This document shows, piece after piece, positions 17,132-25,513 of a stretch of DNA of 50,847 nt; the stretch's first letter is position 1, and each line of letters begins with the position of its first letter. The notes under the pieces were generated by a model that worked only from the letters and a program-made list of their open reading frames with translations, made no database searches and had not been told where the DNA came from. The position numbers were made by a program, and so were the translations under genes. Origin of the DNA: AR5 sp041499965. GTDB lineage: Bacteria > Methylomirabilota > Methylomirabilia > Rokubacteriales > CSP1-6. The stretch covers positions 1 through 50,847 of the forward strand of contig JBGQLG010000018.1 of NCBI GenBank assembly GCA_041499965.1, read 5' to 3'.

Positions 17132-17955
17132 CGCTGCGACAGGTAGTGCTCGGCGACGTCGATCGGACGCGCGACCCACACGTCGCCCTTGCCGAGGATC
17201 AGCTCGATGAGCCGCGAGACCATGCGCATGCGCGAGGGCCGGCCGATCACCTGGGGATGGCCCATCAGGTTGAAGAAGCCGCCCTCCTCGTAGGCACCCT
17301 CGAACTCTTCCTTCCAGATCTCGAAGACGTCCTCCTGGCTCCAGATGCCGTTGCCGACCGGCGGCACCGCGCTGAAGCCGAAGAAGGGGAAGTCGTTGTT
17401 GCACCACGCGGTCGGCAGCTCGACCAGCTCGCCGTGCACGGTCTTGTGGCAGTAAGGCAGGTCGGTGTCCATGAGGTTCGAGTGGTAGACGAAGCCGTGC
17501 TTCTTGAGCAGGGTCATCGTGTGCTGGGAGGGATCGGCCGACGGCGCCCGCGAGCCGAGCGGCTTGACGTCGAGGATCTGCTTGAAGATGTCCATCGACT
17601 TGAGCAGCAGCGCTTCTTCCTCGGCGGCGCCGCCCTGCATGAAGAACGGCTTCTCGTGCAGGTACCCGTGGTGTCCCACCTCGTGGCCGCGCTGCACGAT
17701 CTCGCGGCACAGGTCGGGGTAGCGCTCGACGATCCAGCCGGGGATGAACCAGCCGGCCTTGATGCCGTAGCGGTCCAGCACCTTCAGGATGCGCGGCGCG
17801 CCCGTCTTCGGCCCGTAGGCGCCCATCGACATGTGCAGCGGCCGCTCGGCCAGTCCGGCATCGCGGTGGATCCACGGACTCTCGCCGTCGAGGTCGAAGG
17901 AGATGGAGAACGCGCACCGTTTGCCCTTGGGCCACTTGATCGTCGGCTGCTCCAT
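17128..17955 (-). CDS. Polysaccharide deacetylase family protein (PuuE/allantoinase-like NodB fold)
   Basis: 275 residues with the NodB-homology motifs: FSISFDLDGESPW (metal and catalytic Asp) and GHEVGHHGYLHEKP (the two metal His), plus RAPSADPSQHT further on. The FDLDGE form and the AWCNNDFPF region are those of the PuuE-like subfamily, which acts on cyclic amides or N-acetyl groups (family knowledge). ATG 17955 has GGAGG ahead of it. It is the first gene of the deacetylase-SDR-binding protein-permease operon, which suggests the operon imports and modifies an N-acylated or cyclic amide compound (inference). Confidence 0.87.
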   Translation of the reverse strand: MEQPTIKWPKGKRCAFSISFDLDGESPWIHRDAGLAERPLHMSMGAYGPKTGAPRILKVLDRYGIKAGWFIPGWIVERYPDLCREIVQRGHEVGHHGYLHEKPFFMQGGAAEEEALLLKSMDIFKQILDVKPLGSRAPSADPSQHTMTLLKKHGFVYHSNLMDTDLPYCHKTVHGELVELPTAWCNNDFPFFGFSAVPPVGNGIWSQEDVFEIWKEEFEGAYEEGGFFNLMGHPQVIGRPSRMRMVSRLIELILGKGDVWVARPIDVAEHYLSQR

Positions 17956-18040
17956 GCCTGCCTCCGCGCGCGGGGATGGGAGGGCTATACCGTCTGGGCG
18001 GGGACGTGTCAAGGCGGGTCAGCGCCGTCGTGGGCGCCTG

Positions 18041-19709
18041 AACAATCCTGTCAACGACGCGCGCGCGATGGCCGGCGCGCTGGGCACCCTCGGGTTCGAG
18101 GTGCTCAGCCACGAGAACCTCGACTTCATTGGCATGCGCCGAGCCGTGGCCGAGTTCGGCGAGCGCATGGGCGAGGGCGGCGTCGGCCTCTTCTCGGCTG
18201 AACGTCGTCATCCTCGACGCCTGCCGCGACAACCCCTTCGCGCGCGGCTGGCGCAGCGCCTCCCGGGGCCTCGCGCAGATGAGCGGGCCGCCCGGAACAT
18301 TCATCGCGTACGCGACCGATCCCGGCGACGTCGCCGCCGACGGCACGCCGGGCACCAACGGCGTGTACACCGGCGAGCTCCTCCAGGCCCTGGCCCTGCG
18401 CGGGCTGACGATCGAGGAGACGTTCAAGCGCGCCGCGCGCAGCGTCGCGGACAAGACACGCAACCGCCAGCGGCCGTGGGTCTCGTCCTCGTTCACCGGC
18501 GAGTTCCAGTTCGCGGAAGCAGCCACGCCACCGCCCGCGACCGCGAGCCGGCCGCCGGCCGTGGTTGCCGCCGTGCCCACTCCGGCCACGCCGCCCGAGC
18601 CCTCGATCACCAAGGAAGTGATCCGCGAGTACGGCTCGCTGGCGATCCGAGGCCCGCTCGCGGGGATCGAGGGCTACCTGGACGAACGGAGAATCGGCGA
18701 GACCGAGCGCGGCACGGCGCTGGTCCTGAACAACCTGCCCATCGGGGCCTATCGGGTGAAGGCGCGCAAGGAGGGCCACCGGGACTGGGAGCGCGAGGTG
18801 CAGGTGGCCGTGAACCAGCGCGCCGAGGTCCTGATCGACATCGAGCCACTGAGGACAGAGCCTCCGAAAGCACTCCGGAGCGAGGCCGGCGCCGAGATGG
18901 TCCTGGTGCCGGCCGGCGAGTTCTGGATGGGGAGCGACGCGACCGAGGTCGAGCGCTTCAAGGAGGCGCGCAAGAAGGGCGGGACGGCGGAGTCGACCTG
19001 CAAGCAGTGGGGTGAGCGGGAGGCGCCGCGGCACCGGGTGACGCTCGACGCCTTCTATCTCGACCGCTACGAGGTCGCGATCGGCCTCTTCGAGAGGTTC
19101 GTGAGGGCGACCGGGCATCGCACCACCGCGGAGAGAGAGGGCGATGGCCGGGTCTTCCAGCAGAAGGATGGCAAATGGCAATGGGACATGGTCAGCGGCG
19201 TGTCGTGGCGGAGCCCCGACGGTTCCGGAACGCCCGGCGATGCGACGCACCCGGTCGTGCAGGTCTCGTGGCACGACGCCGAGGCGTACTGCAAATGGGC
19301 GGGCAAGCGGCTGCCGAGTGAGGCGGAGTGGGAAAAAGCTGCGCGCGGCACGGACGGCAGGCGCTATCCCTGGGGCGAGGCGTGGGACGCCGCCAAAGCA
19401 AACGGTGACATGGCCGTCAAGACGACACGCCCTATCGGGAGCTATCCCGGGGGCGTCAGCCCCTACGACGTCCACGACATGGCGGGCAACGTCTTGGAGT
19501 GGGTCGCGGACTGGCTCAACGAGGACTATTACCAGCGCAGTCCAGAGCGAAATCCTCGGGGGCCAGATTCGGGCCAGTATCGAGTCCTGCGCGGCGGGTC
19601 CTGGAACACCTTCGCGATCAACGTGCGGTCGTCCTCCCGGGGCAACGCCGTCACGCCGGACTACCGGAGCAACGTCGTCGGGTTCCGTTGCGCGAGAGGA
19701 CTTCCCTAG
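18041..19709 (+). pseudogene. Decayed caspase-like (C14) / PEGA / formylglycine-generating-enzyme-like gene
   Basis: Three parts are visible. From 18041 one frame reads NNPVNDARAMAGALGTLGFE to GVGLFS, the N-terminal half of a bacterial caspase domain lacking its first ~30 residues. At about 18190-18197 homology jumps to another frame (RLNVVILDACRDNPFARGW), skipping the ~50 residues that should hold the catalytic His (HG motif), while the catalytic Cys in DACRDNP remains. Next come a Pro/Ala linker, a PEGA-like domain (EYGSLAIRGPLAGIEGYLDE) and a complete FGE-sulfatase domain (MVLVPAGEFWMGSD to SNVVGFRCARGLP). An internal deletion plus frame change and missing start indicate a pseudogene. The PEGA-FGE part remains open and could still be made from an internal start. 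Confidence 0.8.
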
Positions 19710-19763
19710 GCGGTGTGGCTCAGCGCAGCGTCTCCAGCTCGGCACGGAACTCGGCGACGAAAT

Positions 19764-19816
19764 CGCGGTCAAATGACCGCGTACCCGGAAGACCCTTCCG
19801 GCCCGCCCCGCGGGCC
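19764..19816. other. Two small hairpins in the 220-base gap after the pseudogene
   Basis: CGCGGTC-AAAT-GACCGCG (19764-19781) and GGCCCGC-CCC-GCGGGCC (19800-19816) are perfect 7-bp stems without T-tracts. They lie just past the end of the caspase/FGE remnant and could act as a terminator pair. The rest of 19710-19929 shows no gene on the plus strand. Confidence 0.4.
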
Positions 19817-19929
19817 CTCCAATCAATCCGCGGTTCAATCCTCGGTGGCATACGCCACGACGAAGGGCACGGTGTTTGCGGACTGCCCGAAGCGAGGGGG
19901 TCTGTGCGCGTGGCGTCAGGCGGCGGCGA

Positions 19930-22284
19930 GTGAAGCTCCGTTCTCACCTGAGTGTCCTCACCCTGGGGACCCTGCTGCCGATGATCGTGTTCTCGATTGC
20001 CATGCTCCTGTGGGTGCAGCAGAGTACCCGCGCGGCCACCGAGCGCGGCCTCCTGGACACCGCCCGGGCCCTGTCCGTCGCCGTCGACCACGAGGTGGGC
20101 GCCGACGTCGCGGCCCTGAGCGTGCTCGGGACCTCCGAGCACCTCCAGAGCGGCGACCTGCAGGCGTTCCACCGGGCCGCCCGCCGGGCGATGGCCACGC
20201 GGCCTCGCTGGCAGAACGTCGTGCTCTACGACGCCTCAGGACAGCCGCTGGTGAATACCTTGCTGCCCCTCGGTACGCCGCCCTCCAGCGCGGGACATGC
20301 CGAGCCCGTCATCCGGGCCCTGCGCGAGGGCAAGCCGGCCCTCTCCGATCTCTTCACCGGCCTCCTGACCAGGCGGCCCGTGATCAGCCTCGTGGTGCCG
20401 GTGAGCGGGCCGGGCGCCACGCGCCACGCGCTGGGCGTGATCGTTACCGCCGCGGCGTTCGGCGACGTCCTGCGCCAGCAGGAGGTCCCCGCCGACTGGG
20501 TTGCCGCCGTGACCGACCGCACGGGGACGATCGTGGCGCGCACGCGTGGCGCCGGGGAGTTCGTCGGCCAGCCGGTCAACCCCCGGATGGTCGCGGCGAT
20601 GGCCAGCCGGCGCGAGGGGGGGCTGCGCGGGGTGACGAAGGAAGGCGTCGACGTCTACGCGGCGTTCGCCCGGGGTACGCTCTCCGGCTGGAACGTGACG
20701 ATCGCGGCCCCGGCCACGATGCTCGACACGCCGCTACGGCGCCAGCTGATACTGCTCGTGGGCGCGGGCGTGGGCTTCGCGCTCCTGGGCGCGGCGACGG
20801 CGCGCATCGTGGGCCGGCGCATCGCCGGGCCGATCCTGTCGCTCTCGGCCGAGGCGGCGAAGCTGGCGGCGGGCGCGCCCGTCGTGACCGCCCGCACCGG
20901 CGTCGCCGAGGTCGACACGGTGCTGCGGGCGATGGAGGCGGCGGCCCGCGAGCGCGGGCGCATCACCGAGCGCCTGCGGATCCTGCACGAGATCGATCGG
21001 GCGCTGCTCGCCCGGCCGGCGCCCGAGTCGGTCGCGGAGGCGGTGGTCCGGCCGCTGCGCGAGCTGCTGGGCGTCGCGCGGGTCATCGTGAACACGTTCG
21101 ACACGCCCGCCGGCGAGCTGGAGGTGCTGGCGGCGTCGGGGCGGCGGGCGATCCACCGCGGAGGTGGGGTACGGCTGTCGCTGGCGCTGGCCGGCGACCT
21201 CGCGGCCCTGCGGCGCGGTGAGCCGCAGGTGATCGACGTGGACGCGCTGCCGCCGGGCCCGGACGCCGCCGCCCTGCTCGCGTCGGGCATCCGCGTCTGC
21301 ATGGTGGTGCCCATGATCGCCGAGGGCGAGCTGATCGGCGCGGTCACCTTCGGCGCCACCGCCGGGCCATTCGGGTCCGAGGCGGTCGCCATCGCGCAGG
21401 AGGCGACGGCGCAGCTGGCCGTGGCGATGACCCAGGCCCGGCTGCACGAGGACGTGCGGCGGCAGGCGGCCGAGCTCGAGGGCCGCGTGCTCGAGCGCAC
21501 GCGCGAGCTGAGCGCCGCCAACGACGAGCTGTCCGAGGAGATCGGGGAGCGGCGGCGCGCCGAGGCCGCCGCCGAGCGGGCCAACCGGGCCAAGAGCGAG
21601 TTCCTGGCGGCGATGAGTCACGAGCTGCGGACACCGCTGAACGCGATCATCGGCTTCGCCCAGCTCATGCACGACGGCAGGGTGGGTGCGGTCTCGCCCC
21701 AGCATCGCGAATTTCTCGCCGACATCCTGGGCAGCGCCCAGCACCTGCTGCAGCTCATCGGCGACGTGCTCGACCTGGCCAAGGTGGAGGCCGGCAAGAT
21801 GGAGCTGCGGCCGGTGCCGGTGGACGTCGCGGCTCTCGTGGCCGAAGTGCGCGACGGCACGTGGGCCGTTGCCTCGCGCAAGCACATGCAGGTGGAATGC
21901 GAGGTCGATCCCGAGCTGGCCGGCGTCACCACGGACCCCGCCCGGCTCAAGCAGGTGCTCTACAACTACCTGTCCAACGCGCTGAAGTTTTCGCCGGAGG
22001 GCGGCCAGGTCTGGATCCGCGCGCGGCCGGAGGACGGTGAGAGCTGGCGCCTGGAGGTCGAGGACCACGGGATCGGCATCGAGCCCGCCGACGTGGCGCG
22101 GCTGTTCCAGGATTTCGAGCAGCTCGACGGCGGCACCGCCCGCCACCACGCAGGCACCGGCCTGGGCCTCGCCCTCACCAAGCGCCTGGTCGAGATGCAG
22201 GGCGGCCGGGTCGGCGTGCGCAGCGTGCAGGGCGAGGGAAGCCTCTTCTACGCTATCCTGCCCCGGGTAGGGCGATCGATCTGA
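19930..22284 (+). CDS. Membrane sensor histidine kinase (Cache-like sensor, HAMP, GAF, HisKA, HATPase)
   Basis: 784 residues. TM1 lies near residues 8-30 (LSVLTLGTLLPMIVFSIAML), then a ~235-residue extracytoplasmic Cache-like domain ending in TLSGWNVTIAAP. TM2 is near 268-293, with HAMP-like sequence after it, a GAF domain about 352-500 and a coiled coil (ELSAANDELSEEIGERRRAE). The dimerisation domain FLAAMSHELRTPLNAIIGFA holds the phosphoacceptor His564. The ATPase domain has N box NYLSNALKFSPEGG, G1 DHGIGI and G2 GTGLGLALTKRL. GTG 19930 starts right before the first basic/TM segment. No receiver or response-regulator gene is adjacent, so its partner is unknown. Confidence 0.92.
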   Translation: MKLRSHLSVLTLGTLLPMIVFSIAMLLWVQQSTRAATERGLLDTARALSVAVDHEVGADVAALSVLGTSEHLQSGDLQAFHRAARRAMATRPRWQNVVLYDASGQPLVNTLLPLGTPPSSAGHAEPVIRALREGKPALSDLFTGLLTRRPVISLVVPVSGPGATRHALGVIVTAAAFGDVLRQQEVPADWVAAVTDRTGTIVARTRGAGEFVGQPVNPRMVAAMASRREGGLRGVTKEGVDVYAAFARGTLSGWNVTIAAPATMLDTPLRRQLILLVGAGVGFALLGAATARIVGRRIAGPILSLSAEAAKLAAGAPVVTARTGVAEVDTVLRAMEAAARERGRITERLRILHEIDRALLARPAPESVAEAVVRPLRELLGVARVIVNTFDTPAGELEVLAASGRRAIHRGGGVRLSLALAGDLAALRRGEPQVIDVDALPPGPDAAALLASGIRVCMVVPMIAEGELIGAVTFGATAGPFGSEAVAIAQEATAQLAVAMTQARLHEDVRRQAAELEGRVLERTRELSAANDELSEEIGERRRAEAAAERANRAKSEFLAAMSHELRTPLNAIIGFAQLMHDGRVGAVSPQHREFLADILGSAQHLLQLIGDVLDLAKVEAGKMELRPVPVDVAALVAEVRDGTWAVASRKHMQVECEVDPELAGVTTDPARLKQVLYNYLSNALKFSPEGGQVWIRARPEDGESWRLEVEDHGIGIEPADVARLFQDFEQLDGGTARHHAGTGLGLALTKRLVEMQGGRVGVRSVQGEGSLFYAILPRVGRSI

Positions 22285-22301
22285 TCCCGGTGATGGACTG
22301 A

Positions 22302-22376
22302 CGGCTTGCCATCAAGCTCCTGGAGGAGACCGAGCCCGGTCTCGTGAAGTGGAAGTTGAAGACCGAGGTGAAGTGA
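22302..22376 (+). pseudogene. 3' remnant of an unidentified gene
   Basis: A 24-codon open stretch reads RLAIKLLEETEPGLVKWKLK then TEVK and a TGA that overlaps the following GTG start as GTGA. Codon choice is like the neighbouring genes and the GTGA coupling is the usual gene junction here, so this looks like the tail of a lost upstream gene. There is an in-frame stop immediately before it and no start codon. Family unknown. Confidence 0.4.
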
Positions 22377-22936
22377 CGTCCGGGGCGGGGGCAGGGCGGC
22401 CGGCCGCGCTGCTCGCCGCCGCGCGGGCCGAGCTGGCGCGGATGCCGGACGTCGTCACCGGTCTGGTCGGCGGCCTCGACGCCGTAGCGTGGCGCACGCG
22501 CCCGGCCCCGGCCGAGTGGGCGCCGGTCGAGATCGTCTGCCACCTGCGCGACGAGGAGACCGAGGACTTCGCCGCCCGCGTGCGCGTGATTGCCGAGAAC
22601 GGCCCGCGCTTCGCGCCGAACGATCCCGAGCGGAAGGCGATCGAGCGCCGCTACCTGGACGACGACGGCCCCCGCGCGCTGGCCGCGTTCCGTGAGCGTC
22701 GTGCGAGCAGCCTGGTGTTCCTCGCGGGGCTCGCGCCCGAGCGTCTCGGCGGAGCGGTGGAGCGCCCGAGCGGGGGCGTCCTGTCCGGGCTCGACCTGCT
22801 GGCCGCCTGGGTGGCCCACGACCGGTTGCACCTCGCCCAGCTCGCCGCCACACTCGCCCGCGGCTGGGCCGACCGCTGGGCGCCGCTACGCACGGAGTAC
22901 GCGGGCCCGATTCCGTACGCGTCGCCGGACGCCTGA
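22373..22936 (+). CDS. DinB-like / DUF664-type four-helix protein
   Basis: 187 residues, with PAEWAPVEIVCHLRDEETED (the DinB-fold WxxxEivcHLrd motif, first metal His) and WVAHDRLHLAQL near the C-terminus (the HxxxHxxQL metal-binding pair). Members are small metal-binding helical-bundle proteins; some act as thiol-dependent S-transferases, most are uncharacterised. GTG 22373 was chosen for the GTGA junction with the remnant upstream and a GAGGTGAA ribosome site; in-frame GTG 22349 is possible. It ends three bases from the convergent VOC gene. Confidence 0.8.
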   Translation: MTSGAGAGRPAALLAAARAELARMPDVVTGLVGGLDAVAWRTRPAPAEWAPVEIVCHLRDEETEDFAARVRVIAENGPRFAPNDPERKAIERRYLDDDGPRALAAFRERRASSLVFLAGLAPERLGGAVERPSGGVLSGLDLLAAWVAHDRLHLAQLAATLARGWADRWAPLRTEYAGPIPYASPDA

Positions 22937-22939
22937 TCG

Positions 22940-23356
22940 CTACGCCGTCCGGTCGTACACCGTCAACTCCACCAGGTTGCCGTCGGAGTCGCGGAAGTAG
23001 ACGCTGGTCGAGAGCCCGCGCGCGCACGTCCGCGGTCCCGGCCCCGCCTCGATCGCGATGCGGTTGCGCGCGAGCAGATCCAGCACCTGCTCGACGGTGC
23101 CCTCCCACTCGAGACAGAAATCGGCGCCGCCCGTCGAGGGCCGACGCGCCCCGAGATAGCCGGTACGGTCCGGCCAGTCCGGCCCGTGTACGTTGATCTT
23201 CTGCGCGTCGCCGATGCGGATGGTCGGCATGCCGCGGGCGGGACGATTGGGCCGCTCCTCCCACGCGATCGGAAACCCCAGCCCGGCATAGAAGTCGAGC
23301 GTGCGCTCGAGATCTGCGGCGACGATGACCCAGTGGTCGATGCCCTTGATCCCCAT
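22940..23356 (-). CDS. VOC-family (glyoxalase/dioxygenase fold) protein
   Basis: 138 residues beginning MGIKGIDHWVIVAADLERTL, where the His is the first metal ligand, followed by DFYAGLGFPIAWEE, the hydrophobic/basic centre QKINVHGPDW, and the end STSVYFRDSDGNLVELTVYD with the final Glu ligand. This is a complete two-motif VOC monomer of the glyoxalase I / extradiol dioxygenase / fosfomycin-resistance superfamily. The reaction cannot be told. GGAGG precedes the ATG. Confidence 0.88.
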   Translation of the reverse strand: MGIKGIDHWVIVAADLERTLDFYAGLGFPIAWEERPNRPARGMPTIRIGDAQKINVHGPDWPDRTGYLGARRPSTGGADFCLEWEGTVEQVLDLLARNRIAIEAGPGPRTCARGLSTSVYFRDSDGNLVELTVYDRTA

Positions 23357-23374
23357 CCTTGCCTCCCGGCTCCG

Positions 23375-23393
23375 ATGATAGACGCGGTATGCT
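23375..23393. promoter_or_regulatory. Divergent -10-like elements between the VOC and CMD genes
   Basis: In the 61-base divergent gap, the minus strand carries TATCAT (23380-23375) toward the VOC gene and the plus strand carries TATGCT (23388-23393) toward the CMD gene, each followed by a GGAGG ribosome site. No convincing -35 hexamers are seen. Confidence 0.35.
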
Positions 23394-23417
23394 CCCCGCT
23401 CGGGAGGATCTCGACCA

Positions 23418-23963
23418 ATGGCACGGCTGACGCCCATCACGAGCAAGGAGCAGGTCGCCCCCAAGGACCACGCGATCGTGGACGGCATCGTCAAGAGCCG
23501 GGGCGCCCTGCAGGGGCCGTTCACGATGTTCCTGCACTCGCCGGAGCTGGCCGGACGGCTGGCCCACCTGGGTGCCTACGTCCGGTTCGAAGGCTCGCTC
23601 GACATGCGCGTCCGCGTGCTGGCCGCGATGACCGTGGCGCGTGAGTTGGACGCCGTCTACGTGTGGGGCGCCCAGACCGGCGGGGCCCGGCGACTCGGCG
23701 TGCCGGAGGCGACCATCACGGCCATCCGTGAGAACCACTCGCGCGGCATTCCGACCGAGGACGCCCAGATCGTGGACTTCACGCGGACGTTGCTGCGCAC
23801 GCACCGCGTGGATGACGCCACCGCCAAGGCGCTGCGGGCCCGGTTCGGCGACGACGGCTTCATCCAGCTCACCGGGGCGATCGGCTACTACAGCATGCTG
23901 GCCATGACGGTGAATGCCTGCGAGCTGGAGGCCGCTCCGAACGCCGAGGTGCTGAAGGTCTAG
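23418..23963 (+). CDS. Carboxymuconolactone decarboxylase family protein
   Basis: 181 residues. It matches the CMD/AhpD-like helical fold: FLHSPELAGRLAHLGAYVRF, then MRVRVLAAMTVARELDAVYVWG and IVDFTRTLLRTHRVDD. The AhpD CxxC redox pair is absent, so it is not a peroxidase and is closer to the decarboxylase branch or an uncharacterised one. GGAGG lies ten bases before the ATG. The stop shares three bases with the convergent cyclase stop (CTAG). Confidence 0.85.
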   Translation: MARLTPITSKEQVAPKDHAIVDGIVKSRGALQGPFTMFLHSPELAGRLAHLGAYVRFEGSLDMRVRVLAAMTVARELDAVYVWGAQTGGARRLGVPEATITAIRENHSRGIPTEDAQIVDFTRTLLRTHRVDDATAKALRARFGDDGFIQLTGAIGYYSMLAMTVNACELEAAPNAEVLKV

Positions 23964-25513
23964 GTCAGGTACTGGATCCGGTAGACGACGACCGGCTCGT
24001 CCTTGCCCTTGAGGGCCAGCGGGGCCAGCTTCTCCAGGCGGCGCGGCTCCCGCAGCGCCCGGCTCAGCGGCCCCGTGACCAGGATCTCGTGGGGACCGGC
24101 CTGCGCGCACAGCCGGGCCGCGGTGTTCACGGTGTCGCCCACCACGCTGTACTCGAGCCGGCGGTGGCTGCCGATGTTGCCCACGAACGTCTCGCCGTAG
24201 CTGATGCCGATGCCGATGACCAGCGTCGGCTGGGCGTCGGCGAGCCAGCGCTCGTTGAGGCCGGCCAGCGCCCGCTGCATGGCGATGGCGGCGCGGACCG
24301 CGCGATCGGCGTCGTCGGGCTGGGTGGTCGGCGCGCCCCACAGCGCCAGCATCCCGTCGCCCAGGAACTTGTCGAGGGTGCCGCCGTGCTCGAAGACGAC
24401 GTCGACCATCTCGGTGAAGTACTGGTTGAGGAGCGTGGCCACGGCCTCGGGGCTCAGGTGCTCGGCCAGCGCGGTGAATCCACGGATGTCGCTGAAGAGG
24501 ATGGCCAGTGGCCGGCGCTCGCCGCCCAGCCGCACCTCGCGCTGCTGCTCGGCGATCTCGGCGGCCACGCGAGGCGCGAAGTAGCGCTCGAAGTTCGCGC
24601 GGATCATCGCCTCCCGGCGGATCTGCTCGGCGTAGCGCGCGTTCTTGAGGCTGACGGCCGCGACGCCCCCGAAGGCGGCGAGGAACTGCAGATCCTCGCC
24701 GGTAAAGACGCCGGTGGCCGAGAGGCTGTCGACGTACAGCAGGCCGAGCACCTCGTCGCCGGCCAGCAGCGGCGTGCACATGGCGCCGCCGACCTTCTGC
24801 TGCAGCACCGACTCGCCGGTGAAGCGGGGATCGGCGGCGGCGTCGTGCGAGAGGATGGCCACGCGCTCGGCGGCGGCCCGCTCGGCGATCGAGCGCGGCA
24901 CGTGGCCGGCGACCGCGTCGCCGAGCCGGCTGCGGCCCAGGCGGGACACGAGCCGGCCGTCGGGCTCGCGCAGCAGGATCGAGACCCGGTCGCCGCGCAT
25001 GCTCTCGAACGTGGTCTCGACCACCGCGTGCAGCAGCCGGTCCAGGTCCATCTCGCCCGAGAGCTTCTGGGCGACATCGAGCAGCCGCGTCAGCATGGCG
25101 GCCTCGCGCTCGAAGTCCCGGCGCTCCCGCCCGGCGGCACCGGCCCCGGGGACCACGAGCGCGGAGGCGCCTTCCAGCACGGGCAGCTCGCTGACGATGG
25201 CACTCGCGGGGGCGACCGCGGGCTCCACGGACTGCAGCCGGAAGACGGCGGTGCCGAAGGCGATCGAGTCGCCGGGGGCCACGGCCCCCCCGCGCACGCG
25301 CACCCGGTTGATGAAGACGCCGTTGACGCTGCCGAGGTCTTCGACGGTCACGCCGCCGGCAACCACGCGCAGCTCGGCGTGGCGGCGCGAGACCGTGGCG
25401 TCGGTCAGCCGGATGTCGGCCTCGGACGTGCGGCCGACGACCAGCGTGGGGCCGTCGGGCAGCTCGAACTCACGACGGCCGTCGAGGCTGGTGAGCTTCA
25501 GCCGCGCCGTCAC
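23960..25513 (-). CDS. Adenylate/guanylate cyclase with N-terminal FHA and GAF domains
   Basis: 517 residues. The FHA domain (about 10-95) has VGRTSEADIRLTD, SRRHAEL and SVNGVFIN, the phosphothreonine-binding loops. A GAF domain follows (about 140-300), then a class III cyclase domain with ILFSDIRGFTAL (first metal Asp), DKFLGDGMLALWG (Lys and second Asp) and EYSVVGDTVNTAARL (Asp, Asn, Arg). The catalytic set looks complete and of the adenylate type. GTG 25513 overlaps the kinase stop (GTGA). The FHA domain is well placed to be recruited by phosphorylated residues made by the adjacent kinase (inference). Confidence 0.92.
   Translation of the reverse strand: MTARLKLTSLDGRREFELPDGPTLVVGRTSEADIRLTDATVSRRHAELRVVAGGVTVEDLGSVNGVFINRVRVRGGAVAPGDSIAFGTAVFRLQSVEPAVAPASAIVSELPVLEGASALVVPGAGAAGRERRDFEREAAMLTRLLDVAQKLSGEMDLDRLLHAVVETTFESMRGDRVSILLREPDGRLVSRLGRSRLGDAVAGHVPRSIAERAAAERVAILSHDAAADPRFTGESVLQQKVGGAMCTPLLAGDEVLGLLYVDSLSATGVFTGEDLQFLAAFGGVAAVSLKNARYAEQIRREAMIRANFERYFAPRVAAEIAEQQREVRLGGERRPLAILFSDIRGFTALAEHLSPEAVATLLNQYFTEMVDVVFEHGGTLDKFLGDGMLALWGAPTTQPDDADRAVRAAIAMQRALAGLNERWLADAQPTLVIGIGISYGETFVGNIGSHRRLEYSVVGDTVNTAARLCAQAGPHEILVTGPLSRALREPRRLEKLAPLALKGKDEPVVVYRIQYLT

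Noticed and set aside
18190..18197. Simple sequencing frameshift in the caspase gene
   Set aside because: A one-base error cannot explain the ~50 missing residues including the catalytic His and the missing N-terminus; a deletion is required, although assembly error remains possible.
19720..19800. Minus-strand tail reading FVAEFRAELETLR before a stop
   Set aside because: Could be the C-terminal scrap of a lost gene, but too short and repetitive for any family call; hairpins in the same place explain the sequence as well.
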